NCBI GenBank assembly: GCA_937928045.1
Contig: CALFWO010000047.1
Coordinates: 1 to 64,000 of the forward strand
Direction of reading: 5' to 3'
DNA from: an uncultured Saprospiraceae bacterium
GTDB lineage: Bacteria; Bacteroidota; Bacteroidia; Chitinophagales; Saprospiraceae
DNA length: 64,000 nucleotides
Under the pieces are notes generated by a model. The model was not told the DNA's origin. It ran no database searches and saw only the letters and a list, made by a program, of their open reading frames with translations. Positions 45,414-54,215 of the stretch are shown here, piece after piece (the stretch's first letter is position 1; the number at the start of each line of letters is the position of its first letter). The translations under genes and the position numbers were made by a program.

Positions 45414-46180
45414 ATATCTTCGAAATCTAACCGCATGGTTGACAGCTTATCAATGATTTGAAAGAAAGCTTCGTTGGTTTCTTCATGATCATGAAGTAAA
45501 ATCACCTCTGCGGAATCACTGCTCATCCACCTTTTTTCAAATCCCAAAAATCCTCTACAATCACTAGGTCGTCCTTGTTCCATTCTTTTGAAAATCTTAT
45601 CCATGTTTTTCAAACCCAGGGTTGGCTTTTTCTCAGACAAGGCCCATTCCATTATGTCAAAAGTCCAAGACCAATCTATGTCATCATACAAGCCAGCTTG
45701 ACTCATAAATTTATAGTTGACTTCTGTGAAATCAGGCTGCGTGTACCCAAGTTGTGCTAAGTGTTTTTGAATCTCACTTTTCCGAGATTTATCTGCCCTT
45801 TTCCACCGACTAAATACGCGACCATTTTTTTTATCCCCCTTGTCTCCATATGGAAATCTAAACCATTTCGCCGGTCTTTTTACCTCAGCTCGTTGGTATA
45901 ATTCTTCAATTATTTTGTCTGTCTTGCTAATCTCTTCTTTACATTCTTCAACGGAGATTTTGGAAAAAGAAGGATGCGCATAACTGTGATTGGCAATTAC
46001 AAATCCTTTATGAATAGCTTGAACAATTTCGTCAGGATATTTCTCCATTAAATTCCCAATACAGAAGAAGACTGCTGGAATATTCTTATCTTTCAGGTAA
46101 TTCATCTTACTGATAAATGCACTTGAAGGTGAATCATCAATGGTTAGAAAAGCAGTCTTATTTTTTAACGATTGAGACAT
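45410..46180 (-). CDS. NodB-type polysaccharide deacetylase-like protein, cytoplasmic
   Basis: A 256-residue carbohydrate-esterase-4-like protein. Motif 1 reads 'IDDSPS' (Asp15, Asp16) instead of 'FDDGP'. Motif 2 is 'HSYAH' (His65, His69), motif 3 'RFPYG', and a late 'LLHDH' supplies the motif-5 His. The catalytic Asp and metal ligands are therefore kept. There is no signal peptide, so it may act on a cytoplasmic sugar intermediate rather than on exported polysaccharide. It is convergent with the P450 gene (4-base overlap) and lies 36 bases downstream of the M28 peptidase gene on the same strand. Confidence 0.82.
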   Translation of the reverse strand: MSQSLKNKTAFLTIDDSPSSAFISKMNYLKDKNIPAVFFCIGNLMEKYPDEIVQAIHKGFVIANHSYAHPSFSKISVEECKEEISKTDKIIEELYQRAEVKRPAKWFRFPYGDKGDKKNGRVFSRWKRADKSRKSEIQKHLAQLGYTQPDFTEVNYKFMSQAGLYDDIDWSWTFDIMEWALSEKKPTLGLKNMDKIFKRMEQGRPSDCRGFLGFEKRWMSSDSAEVILLHDHEETNEAFFQIIDKLSTMRLDFEDI

Positions 46181-46216
46181 TTATAATATTTATTAATCAA
46201 TCAAACTGGACTGAAA

Positions 46217-47578
46217 TTATAAGCCTCTAGGAATTAATGTCATAGGATAAGTAACAACAGATTCATTGCCATCTTTTCCTACTGCAGCAACTCCAAAAAG
46301 ATAGTTATCAATGACGATTCCTTCCAAAGTGAATTTTTCAACATCTCCTACATATCTTGAAAATTCCCATTGAGGGGATGTAGTTTCTCGCCAATAAATT
46401 TTATAACCAGCCAAATTGTCATCAGGTGTTTTTGTCCACTGTAAAGTCGTAGAAGGTTGTACAACTCCACCAATCATCAGTCCAGTTGGTGGCGCTGGAG
46501 CCCATGCCAAGCTTGCCAGAGATATTGCGTTTACTGCTGTGAGTTTTGAAGCATAGTCAAAATTGACGCCCTCGATGACATCCCCATATTTTATTCCATT
46601 CTCCTCGCGGATATCCTGATGCTGTCGATTATAGTTTTCATGTGTTTCCATAATTCTAATTCCAGGAAACCCTTCGTCGTTAAATGGTCGATGATGACCT
46701 CCTCTTCCAAAACGATCTAATCGATAAATTAATTTTGGTTCAAGATTGGTCATATATTTTCTAGTCATTTTATCAACATAACGAGCGAGTTGCCTAGATG
46801 GTCCGTCAACTTCTCCACCATAAAATCTTCGCCAAATTTGTTTCTGTTCATCTTGATCGAAAGGGGTCGGTTCAGAAAAGATCCTAAATGAATTATTTTC
46901 AATGACGCCATCTATTCCTTCAATGTTTCCGATCATATCATTGTTTAAAATTCCAATGATTTCCCATCCATCTTTTTTTGCTTCTGCGGCCATGTGTTTT
47001 CCACCAAAGAGTCCTTGCTCTTCACCAGATAAGCCAGCATAAACTACAGTATTTGAAAATTTATATTTAGATAAAATTCTAGCGGCCTCAATCGTTCCAG
47101 CCATTCCAGATGCATTGTCATTGGCACCAGGAGAATCTGTGGTTCCATCCGATGGATCTGACGCACGAGAATCTATATCACCTGACATGATCACATACTT
47201 ATTGGGATGCTGATTTCCTCTTTGAATGGCGATAACATTTACAACCCAAGTGTCTTCAAGAATTCTTCTGTTTCCTTCGGCTGGGACAAGATTTCTTTGA
47301 TAGTAGACCTCGAGACAGTCGCCACAATCCTTGGAGATTTTGTCAAACTCCTTTTTTATCCATCTTCTAGCTGCTCCTATACCTCGGATGTCAGAAAGGG
47401 TATCTGATAAGGTATTTCGGGTTCCAAAATTAGCGAGGGTTCTAATATCTGATTCAATGCGCTCTGCCGAAGAAGATGCCACGATGTCATACAATCGACT
47501 ATCTTCTGAAGCAGGAATACTTTGACCCAATAGTTGACCAAATAGAATCAAGAATAAAAATGTCGGTATAAATTTCAT
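46217..47578 (-). CDS. Exported M28-family peptidase with a C-terminal FN3-like domain
   Basis: A 453-residue exported protein. It has a signal peptide 1-19 and an M28 metallopeptidase domain at about 35-365. 'SPGANDNASG' carries the bridging Asp154, 'SGEEQGL' carries Glu186-Glu187, 'LNNDMIGN' carries Asp214, and a late His lies in the 'METHENYN' region. At the first zinc-ligand position the sequence is 'SGDIDSR', where the family normally has His; here it is Asp134. An FN3-like domain follows ('APPTGLMIGG', 'DDNLAGYKIYWRE'). It is predicted to trim peptides in the periplasm or outside, but activity is uncertain because of Asp134. Confidence 0.85.
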   Translation of the reverse strand: MKFIPTFLFLILFGQLLGQSIPASEDSRLYDIVASSSAERIESDIRTLANFGTRNTLSDTLSDIRGIGAARRWIKKEFDKISKDCGDCLEVYYQRNLVPAEGNRRILEDTWVVNVIAIQRGNQHPNKYVIMSGDIDSRASDPSDGTTDSPGANDNASGMAGTIEAARILSKYKFSNTVVYAGLSGEEQGLFGGKHMAAEAKKDGWEIIGILNNDMIGNIEGIDGVIENNSFRIFSEPTPFDQDEQKQIWRRFYGGEVDGPSRQLARYVDKMTRKYMTNLEPKLIYRLDRFGRGGHHRPFNDEGFPGIRIMETHENYNRQHQDIREENGIKYGDVIEGVNFDYASKLTAVNAISLASLAWAPAPPTGLMIGGVVQPSTTLQWTKTPDDNLAGYKIYWRETTSPQWEFSRYVGDVEKFTLEGIVIDNYLFGVAAVGKDGNESVVTYPMTLIPRGL

Positions 47579-47772
47579 TACGAACGGCTTTTTAAAAATG
47601 TTTACTTCCGAAATATAGTTAAAACGTTTGGCAAATCTTTAGCTTATGGTTTGTTCGAATAAGTTATCACAATTTAAGCGGATTAAGGTCTTTGGATTTC
47701 GAAGTCACTTTGATATTGATTACCTTGGAAGCTTCATAATTATAATGCGCTTATCATAACAAACTACCTCAA

Positions 47773-50700
47773 ATGAAAAACTTATTTTTCTTATTCACCC
47801 TTCTCATCTCTTTGCCGATATTAAATGCTCAAGATGAAAATTTTGATCCACAAAGTTCCAGTGCTTTAAGCGCATTTAAATGGAGATCAATTGGTCCTGC
47901 CTTTGCTTCTGGTCGAATTGCGGACATTGCTGTTCACCCAAATCATGAACATACTTGGTATGTAGCTACTGGTTCTGGTGGAGTTTGGAAAACAGTGAAT
48001 TCTGGCGTGACTTGGCTACCAATATTCGATAATCAAAAAGTATATTCAACTGGATGTATTACGATAGATCCGCACAATACGCATCGCGTCTGGTTGGGTA
48101 CTGGTGAAAATGTAGGGGGAAGACATGCCGCTTTTGGAGATGGAATTTACTTGTCTGAAGATGATGGCAATACATGGAAAAATATGGGACTAAATGGAAC
48201 CCAGCATATTTCAGAGATTATAGTTCATCCGGATAATCCAAATGTAATTATGGTCGCAGCTCAAGGTCCACTTTGGAACAAAGGCGGAGAAAGAGGCTTT
48301 TATCGATCTGAAGATGGCGGAAAATCTTGGAATAGAACTTTAGGAGACGATGAGTGGACAGGAGTAACTGACATTGCGGTAGATCCTCGTAACGCAAATA
48401 TTATGTATGCAGCTACTTGGCAAAGGCATCGCACAGTCGCGGCATATATGGGAGGTGGTCCTAAATCCGGAATTCACAAGTCTTATGATGCAGGAAAAAC
48501 ATGGACAAAATTGACCAAAGGGTTGCCTTCTGGCAATATGGGTAAAATTGGAATGGCTATTTCACCACAACAACCTGATGTGTTATATGCAGCCATAGAA
48601 TTGGATCAAGCTAAAGGTGGTGTTTATAAATCAACAGACCAAGGTGCTTCTTGGGAGAAAAAATCCGATGCTGTTTCCGGTGCTACTGGTCCTCACTATT
48701 ATCAAGAATTGTATGCTTCTCCACATGTTTTTGATAAGCTTTATTTGATGGACGTTCGAGTACAGATTTCAACAGATGGAGGAAAGACTTTCAATAGAAT
48801 GAAAGAGACCGATAAGCATTCAGACAATCATGCTATTGTTTGGAGACAAGATGATCCAAATTATTTATTGATTGGAACAGATGCAGGAATCTATGAGACT
48901 TTAGATGGAGAAAAAAATTGGAAATTCATTGACAACTTACCGTTGACTCAATATTATAAGGTGGCAGTGGATGACCAGAAACCATTTTATTGGATCTATG
49001 CAGGAACGCAAGATAACGGTTCGCATTCTGGACCAAGTCGAACGAATGATCGTGATGGCATTCGCAATGCACACTGGTATAAAACTTTGGGAGCCGATGG
49101 ACATCAATCAGCAACAACTCCTGGTAATCCGGATATTTTTTATGCAGAGATGCAGCAAGGTAGATTGTATCGCATCGACAGGTTAACGGGTGAACAAGTT
49201 TTGATTCAGCCTCAAACCACTAAAAAAGGGGAACGAAATAGATTTAACTGGGATGCACCAATTGTGGTAAGTCCACACAATCCAGATCAATTGTATTTTG
49301 CCGCTCAAAAGGTGTTTAGATCTGATGATCGTGGTGACAGTTGGACAGTTATTTCCGGGGATCTCACAAGGAATGAAAACAGATTGGAATTGCCTATAAT
49401 GGGTAGAAAACAAAGTTATGATTCTCCATGGGATTTCAATGCCATGTCAGTTTACAATACCATAACTTCTCTTTCCGAATCTCCAATTAAACAAGGATTG
49501 CTTTACGCTGGAACAGATGATGGAATCATTCAGATAAGCGAGAATGGTGGAAATGATTGGATGAAAAAAGAGGTCTCATCAATTGCGGGTTTGCCTGATC
49601 GGGCCTTTGTAAATGACATTAGGGCCGATCTTCATGATGAATCGACAGTTTATTTATCATTGGATAATCACAAGTACGGTGATTTTTCGCCTTACCTCTA
49701 CAAAAGTAATGACAAAGGAAAATCTTGGAGAAAAATTACATCCGGAATACCAGATACTTGTATGATCTGGCGAACTGTTCAAGATCATGTTGATCCCAAT
49801 TTAATTTTTGCGGCGACAGAATTTGGTATGTATACTTCTTTTAATGGCGGAGAAAAATGGGTTAAACTTTCTTCTGGATTACCTACGATCTCTTTCAGAG
49901 ATGTAACGATTCAGCGAAGAGAAAATGATTTAGTGGCAGCCAGTTTCGGAAGGGGAATTTACATTTTAGATGACTACTCTGGGCTTCGAGAGATCGCCAA
50001 ATATCCATCAGCTAAACCTAAAATTACAGATGTCGTCCCAAAGAAAAAAGGTAAGAAATCTAAGGATGTTGAATCTGAAAAGCCAGCGACGATCACTGCT
50101 GTTTTAAAGGATCAATTGTTTCCAGTGAAAAACTGTTATCAGTTTGGTTACAGAGATATGGCTGGGAGCACTGGTGCCGGAATGTACAAAGCCAAAAATC
50201 CAAAGTATGGCGCTACTTTTACTTACTCAATTGCTGAAAATTTTAAAACGAATAAATCAGAACGTAAAAAGCGTGAAAAAGAATTGAACAAAACAGATAG
50301 TGATATTCCTTTTCCAGGTTGGGAAGCATTGCGACAGGAAAAAGAAGAAGAGCAGCCTACCCTTTGGTTTACCATTAAAGATGAAGCTGGAAATATTGTT
50401 AATAGAATTAAAGGCAAATATAAGCAAGGAATTCATCGGACCAATTGGGACTTAAGCCAAGCTTCTTCGAATCAAGTTTCGTTAAAAAAACCTTCAGGCG
50501 AGGTTTCTTGGTGGAATCGGGGCTATGCCGTTATTCCCGGTAAATATTCTGTTTCCATGAGTAAAGAATATCAGGGAGTGTTGACCGATTTAGGATCGAC
50601 TCAGACTTTTGAAGTACAACCTTTAAGGGCAGGAGCATTGGAAGGTATTCCTTTAGCGGAAACCAAAGCATTCAGAAAAGAAATTGCTTCAGTTCGAACT

Positions 50701-51114
50701 GATTTGAACGCAATGAACGATGCGATGAGATCCAATCGAAAGATGCTAGATGCCTTGAAAAGAGCAGCGGTCAATACAAAGTCGGATACCAGGGAAGTCT
50801 TATTGAGTATTTATGAAACTCAGGAAATGTTGAAAGCTTTGGCTTTAAAACTTTACGGCGATAATACCCCAAGTGACATTGGCGAAAGAACAAATCCTAG
50901 TTTTCAGAGTTGGTATTTTGTTGCTACCAATGGAGCCAGAGGGGCTTACGGTCCTACAAAAATGCACAAAGAATGTTTGGCACTTGCAAAAGCCGAAATG
51001 TCTAACATGAAAACTGATATTAATGATATTACAAAGAATGTAATTCCAAATATTGAAGAGGAGTTAATAAAATTAGGAGCTCCTTATATTGAAGGCCAAA
51101 TAATTCGAAATTAG
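47773..51114 (+). CDS. Exported sortilin/VPS10-like BNR beta-propeller protein
   Basis: A 1113-residue exported protein with a signal peptide 1-19. About eleven BNR/Asp-box-type motifs of S-x-D-x-G-x-x-W form ('SEDDGNTW', 'SEDGGKSW', 'STDQGASW', 'SDDRGDSW', 'SNDKGKSW') run from about 60 to 700, forming large propellers. A Lys-rich linker ('KKKGKKSK') and a helical C-terminal third follow. Such VPS10-like proteins are abundant in Bacteroidota near peptidase genes; glycosidase activity is not shown. No T9SS sorting domain is present. A paralog is encoded at 55034-58231 on the other strand. Confidence 0.85.
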   Translation: MKNLFFLFTLLISLPILNAQDENFDPQSSSALSAFKWRSIGPAFASGRIADIAVHPNHEHTWYVATGSGGVWKTVNSGVTWLPIFDNQKVYSTGCITIDPHNTHRVWLGTGENVGGRHAAFGDGIYLSEDDGNTWKNMGLNGTQHISEIIVHPDNPNVIMVAAQGPLWNKGGERGFYRSEDGGKSWNRTLGDDEWTGVTDIAVDPRNANIMYAATWQRHRTVAAYMGGGPKSGIHKSYDAGKTWTKLTKGLPSGNMGKIGMAISPQQPDVLYAAIELDQAKGGVYKSTDQGASWEKKSDAVSGATGPHYYQELYASPHVFDKLYLMDVRVQISTDGGKTFNRMKETDKHSDNHAIVWRQDDPNYLLIGTDAGIYETLDGEKNWKFIDNLPLTQYYKVAVDDQKPFYWIYAGTQDNGSHSGPSRTNDRDGIRNAHWYKTLGADGHQSATTPGNPDIFYAEMQQGRLYRIDRLTGEQVLIQPQTTKKGERNRFNWDAPIVVSPHNPDQLYFAAQKVFRSDDRGDSWTVISGDLTRNENRLELPIMGRKQSYDSPWDFNAMSVYNTITSLSESPIKQGLLYAGTDDGIIQISENGGNDWMKKEVSSIAGLPDRAFVNDIRADLHDESTVYLSLDNHKYGDFSPYLYKSNDKGKSWRKITSGIPDTCMIWRTVQDHVDPNLIFAATEFGMYTSFNGGEKWVKLSSGLPTISFRDVTIQRRENDLVAASFGRGIYILDDYSGLREIAKYPSAKPKITDVVPKKKGKKSKDVESEKPATITAVLKDQLFPVKNCYQFGYRDMAGSTGAGMYKAKNPKYGATFTYSIAENFKTNKSERKKREKELNKTDSDIPFPGWEALRQEKEEEQPTLWFTIKDEAGNIVNRIKGKYKQGIHRTNWDLSQASSNQVSLKKPSGEVSWWNRGYAVIPGKYSVSMSKEYQGVLTDLGSTQTFEVQPLRAGALEGIPLAETKAFRKEIASVRTDLNAMNDAMRSNRKMLDALKRAAVNTKSDTREVLLSIYETQEMLKALALKLYGDNTPSDIGERTNPSFQSWYFVATNGARGAYGPTKMHKECLALAKAEMSNMKTDINDITKNVIPNIEEELIKLGAPYIEGQIIRN

Positions 51115-51144
51115 CTTGGGTTTTTAGATTAATTGTTCGACGAA

Positions 51145-51182
51145 AAAGTGGGTTATATTCAATTTAGAATATAACCCACTTT
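51145..51182. terminator. Bidirectional terminator between convergent genes
   Basis: A perfect 16-bp stem AAAGTGGGTTATATTC / GAATATAACCCACTTT with a 6-base loop. A- and T-rich flanks allow use from both the propeller and the amidohydrolase genes. Confidence 0.85.
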
Positions 51183-51189
51183 CTATTTT

Positions 51190-51213
51190 GCAAATTTATA
51201 TTTATAAATTTGC
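51190..51213. repeat. AT-rich inverted repeat with 2-base loop
   Basis: GCAAATTTATA and TATAAATTTGC are separated by TT. It stands eight bases from the terminator stem and 12 bases from the amidohydrolase stop. It may extend the terminator or act as a separate hairpin. Confidence 0.6.
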
Positions 51214-51224
51214 GTAGGATGATC

Positions 51225-52661
51225 TTAGTAGCCGGTATTCAATGGTGGAGGTCCTTCGGGAATAATTCCTTTGTAAATGTAATCCCCTTTTTTCTCAACA
51301 AATTCACTTTTGATTTCCTGTCGAAGTGTTTCATTTTCAAATAAATCTACTAGAGTCATGGATAGGGCTTTCGCAGCATAATCCATTCCTTTATGGCCTA
51401 TCGACATGCCTCCACAAGCCACCACGGCCCAAGAGTGCCATGGCGTTCCTTTTGGAGCTGTAGTCGCCACCATTCTTACCACGGGCACTACCCAGCTAAC
51501 ATCTCCAACATCAGTAGATCCACCCCTTGGATGTTCTTCAGTTTCTTCCATCGGCACAATTATTGACTCGATTCCGACTTGCTCTTTTTTTGTAGCCGCT
51601 TGAATACCCTTGGCAAATTCTTGTTCTTCGTTGGTATATTCGATTGGCCCTAAAAATTCTAGGTTCTTTTGCATTGCAGCAGAACCAGTTCTATTTACCA
51701 AGATTTCATGAACGCCAGATACTAAGGTGATTTTATATTCACAATTGGCCATAAGCGCTGCGCCTTCCGCAATTTTCTCTACTTGTTTCCATACTTCTTC
51801 CATTCCTGATCTTCTGGTATCTCTAACTCGAGTCCAAATTCGCGAATAGTCTGGAACCACATTGACAACTTCTCCGGCGTTTTGAATGTCATAATGAATT
51901 CTCACAGTTGGTTTGACATGCTCTCTGTAATAATTGATTCCTGTCGTGTACAATTCTAGAGCATCTGATGCATCACGACCATTCCAAGGATCTCCTGAAG
52001 CATGTGCCGCTTGGCCGGTATACTCTACGATGAAGTCTACCAAAGCCAATCCTTTTTGAACTGCAACTTTTGTTTCCCCACTTGGGTGCCAATCTAGGAC
52101 TACATCTACATCATCAAATACACCAGCTCTAACCATCCATAGTTTACCAAAGAATTTTTCCTCAGCTGGAGTTCCATAAAATCTGATGGTGCCTTGAAGT
52201 TTTCCCTCCTCAATGAGCTCCTTTACAGCCATTGCTGCACCAAGGGAGGCGACACCGAATAAATTGTGTCCGCAACCATGACCTGCCCCGCCTTTATTCA
52301 AAGGAGCTTTGTGCGGGACTGTTTTTTGAGAGAGCCCGGGCAAAGCATCAAATTCACCCAAAATTCCGATTACTGGTTGGCCTGAGCCATATTCGGCAAT
52401 AAAAGCGGTCGGAATGTCTCCAATATTTTTAGTTACCGTAAACCCTTTCGATGCTGCAAAGTCTGATAAATCTTTGGAAGACTTAACCTCTTCGAAAGCA
52501 ATCTCTTCGTAAGACCAGATTCTATCACTGAGATCAGTGAATTCTTTGAAATGCGAAGTAACCGTATTGATAACGGCTTCTTTGTTGGGGTTTGCATGGC
52601 TAGATTGTGAAAATCCAATAAATGGCATCAGCAACGCGGTGAACAGAAGTAGATTTTTCAT
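51225..52661 (-). CDS. Exported M20-family amidohydrolase
   Basis: A 478-residue exported enzyme. It has a signal peptide 1-18 and an M20 amidohydrolase domain of the AbgB/HipO-like group. 'GILGEFDALPGLSQ', 'GHGCGHNLFG' (metal-binding Cys/His), 'YGTPAEEKFFGK' (catalytic Glu pair) and 'LDWHPSG' are visible. 'GQAAHASGDPWNGRDA' marks the dimerisation lid, and 'TDVGDVSWVVP' lies near the end. Family members cleave N-acyl or p-aminobenzoyl-glutamate-type amides; the substrate here is unknown. It is convergent with the propeller gene, with a shared terminator. Confidence 0.9.
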   Translation of the reverse strand: MKNLLLFTALLMPFIGFSQSSHANPNKEAVINTVTSHFKEFTDLSDRIWSYEEIAFEEVKSSKDLSDFAASKGFTVTKNIGDIPTAFIAEYGSGQPVIGILGEFDALPGLSQKTVPHKAPLNKGGAGHGCGHNLFGVASLGAAMAVKELIEEGKLQGTIRFYGTPAEEKFFGKLWMVRAGVFDDVDVVLDWHPSGETKVAVQKGLALVDFIVEYTGQAAHASGDPWNGRDASDALELYTTGINYYREHVKPTVRIHYDIQNAGEVVNVVPDYSRIWTRVRDTRRSGMEEVWKQVEKIAEGAALMANCEYKITLVSGVHEILVNRTGSAAMQKNLEFLGPIEYTNEEQEFAKGIQAATKKEQVGIESIIVPMEETEEHPRGGSTDVGDVSWVVPVVRMVATTAPKGTPWHSWAVVACGGMSIGHKGMDYAAKALSMTLVDLFENETLRQEIKSEFVEKKGDYIYKGIIPEGPPPLNTGY

Positions 52662-52733
52662 GACTAGGTGTTATTTATTCTAAAACTTTCAAGCAATTTA
52701 ATAAAACCGTTAGAGAAAACGTTGAATGTAATT

Positions 52734-52741
52734 TATATTTG
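52734..52741 (+). promoter_or_regulatory. Possible -7 box for the cytochrome c gene
   Basis: TATATTTG fits TAnnTTTG and ends 20 bases before the ATG at 52762, which would give a short 5' leader. No correctly spaced -33 box is clear. Confidence 0.4.
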
Positions 52742-52761
52742 CAGCAGTTAAAAATCGACCA

Positions 52762-53235
52762 ATGAAAATTTCAATTTCCCCAATTCTCCTGTTATTTTGT
52801 TGTACTCTCCTATTTATCGGTTGTGGAGAAGACAAGAAACCTCCAAAGAAAAAGGCCAAAGTAGAGAAATCACAATCTAAGCCCAAGCCTAAGAAAGCGA
52901 CGACCATTCCAACTACGAAATCAGGCGTCCAATCCAGTGAAATGGACCCGGAAAAATTAGAAGCAGCTGAGAAATTAATAGCTGCTACCTCTGAAGAAGA
53001 TGTCGCAGCTGTTGATGCTAAAAAGAACTATAAGAAGTTTTGTACTTCTTGTCATGGCTTTAAAGGGAATGCTAAAATTAATGCAGCAACGGATCTTACA
53101 AAGTTGAAATCGTCACTGACGAGAAAAGTCGCTCAAATTTATTTTGGAAAAGGAGTTATGACTCCTTTTAAAGGCATCATGGAGGATGCAGAGATCATTG
53201 CAGTAGCAAAATATATTGAAACACTGAAAAAGTAA
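52762..53235 (+). CDS. Monoheme cytochrome c lipoprotein
   Basis: A 157-residue protein with a lipoprotein signal ending 'LFIGC' (Cys21), a long Lys/Pro-rich linker (about 24-60) and a small class-I-like cytochrome c domain. The heme motif 'CTSCH' is at Cys94-Cys97-His98. The sixth ligand is probably Met133 ('GVMTPF') or Met140. It should carry single electrons in the periplasm while tethered to a membrane. It lies 71 bases before the Tat-exported sugar isomerase gene on the same strand, suggesting a functional link. Confidence 0.9.
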   Translation: MKISISPILLLFCCTLLFIGCGEDKKPPKKKAKVEKSQSKPKPKKATTIPTTKSGVQSSEMDPEKLEAAEKLIAATSEEDVAAVDAKKNYKKFCTSCHGFKGNAKINAATDLTKLKSSLTRKVAQIYFGKGVMTPFKGIMEDAEIIAVAKYIETLKK

Positions 53236-53306
53236 GTGGTAAGCTATTAGTAACCATAGCTTTTCACGAGTGGTTTTATAAATCCTTGTTGGAGTAATCA
53301 AATATT

Positions 53307-54215
53307 ATGGGAAATCAAAGAAGAAAGTTTATTCAATTGGCAGGAACAGTAACTGCTGGCTCATTATTACTTCCAACAATTGGCTGTAATCCAACAGTAG
53401 AAAAGTCAACAGCTGCAACTGTAGATGCTATGAAGAATATTGTTAAACCAAGCATAGATAAGTTTGGGATTCAGCTTTGGACATTGAGAGATGTCTTTCC
53501 TTCTGATCCAAAAGGAACCTTGAAGCAACTTGCTGATTTCGGCTACAAGCAAATTGAAGGATTTGATGGAGAAAAAGGTTTGTGGTGGGACATGGGAAAT
53601 AAGGATTTTAAAAAATATATTACTGATCTAGGTATGGAAATGCCGGCAGCACATTGTAACATCAAAGAAAACTTTGAAGAAAAGGCCGCACAGGCTGCTG
53701 AGATCGGAATGGAATATTTGGTTTGTCCATATATCGGACCTCAAACAAGTATGGATGCTTGGAAAAAGGTAACTGATCGTTTCAATGAATGCGGGGAAAT
53801 TTGTAAAAAGAATGGAATTAGATTCGCTTATCATAATCATGATTATTCCTTCAAAGCTTTTTCCGGTATGATTCCTCACGATTTCATTATGGAAAATACT
53901 AATCCTGATACGGTGGATCATGAAATGGATATTTATTGGGTAGTTACTGGTGGAGCAGATCCAATTGAATACTTAAAAAAGTATCCGAATAGATTTAGAC
54001 TTTGTCATGTGAAAGATCGGATGAAAGATATTCCAGATGCGCAGGCTTCTTGTACGTTGGGTACAGGTACTATCGATTTTGCGTCAATTCTAAAAGTGGC
54101 CAAAGACAATGGAATGAAATATTTCTTTGTAGAGCAAGAACGGTATGATGGTACTACACCAATGAAAAGCGCTGAAGACAATGCCCAGTATATGAACAAG
54201 CTTCAATTCGCTTAA
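53307..54215 (+). CDS. Tat-exported sugar phosphate isomerase/epimerase-like TIM barrel lipoprotein
   Basis: A 302-residue protein. The N-terminus has a twin-arginine motif ('RRKFIQLAG') and a lipobox-like end ('PTIGC', Cys27), so it is probably a folded, Tat-exported lipoprotein. The rest is an AP-endonuclease-2/xylose-isomerase-like TIM barrel: 'FGIQLWTLRD', 'YKQIEGFDGE', 'AHCNIKE', 'FAYHNHDYSF' (metal-type His), 'HEMDIYWVVTGGADP', 'LCHVKDR' and 'YFFVEQERYDGT'. These supply the Glu/His/Asp metal cluster typical of the family. It likely isomerises or epimerises a sugar or keto-sugar in the periplasm. The stop overlaps the convergent phosphoesterase gene in a shared TTAA. Confidence 0.88.
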   Translation: MGNQRRKFIQLAGTVTAGSLLLPTIGCNPTVEKSTAATVDAMKNIVKPSIDKFGIQLWTLRDVFPSDPKGTLKQLADFGYKQIEGFDGEKGLWWDMGNKDFKKYITDLGMEMPAAHCNIKENFEEKAAQAAEIGMEYLVCPYIGPQTSMDAWKKVTDRFNECGEICKKNGIRFAYHNHDYSFKAFSGMIPHDFIMENTNPDTVDHEMDIYWVVTGGADPIEYLKKYPNRFRLCHVKDRMKDIPDAQASCTLGTGTIDFASILKVAKDNGMKYFFVEQERYDGTTPMKSAEDNAQYMNKLQFA

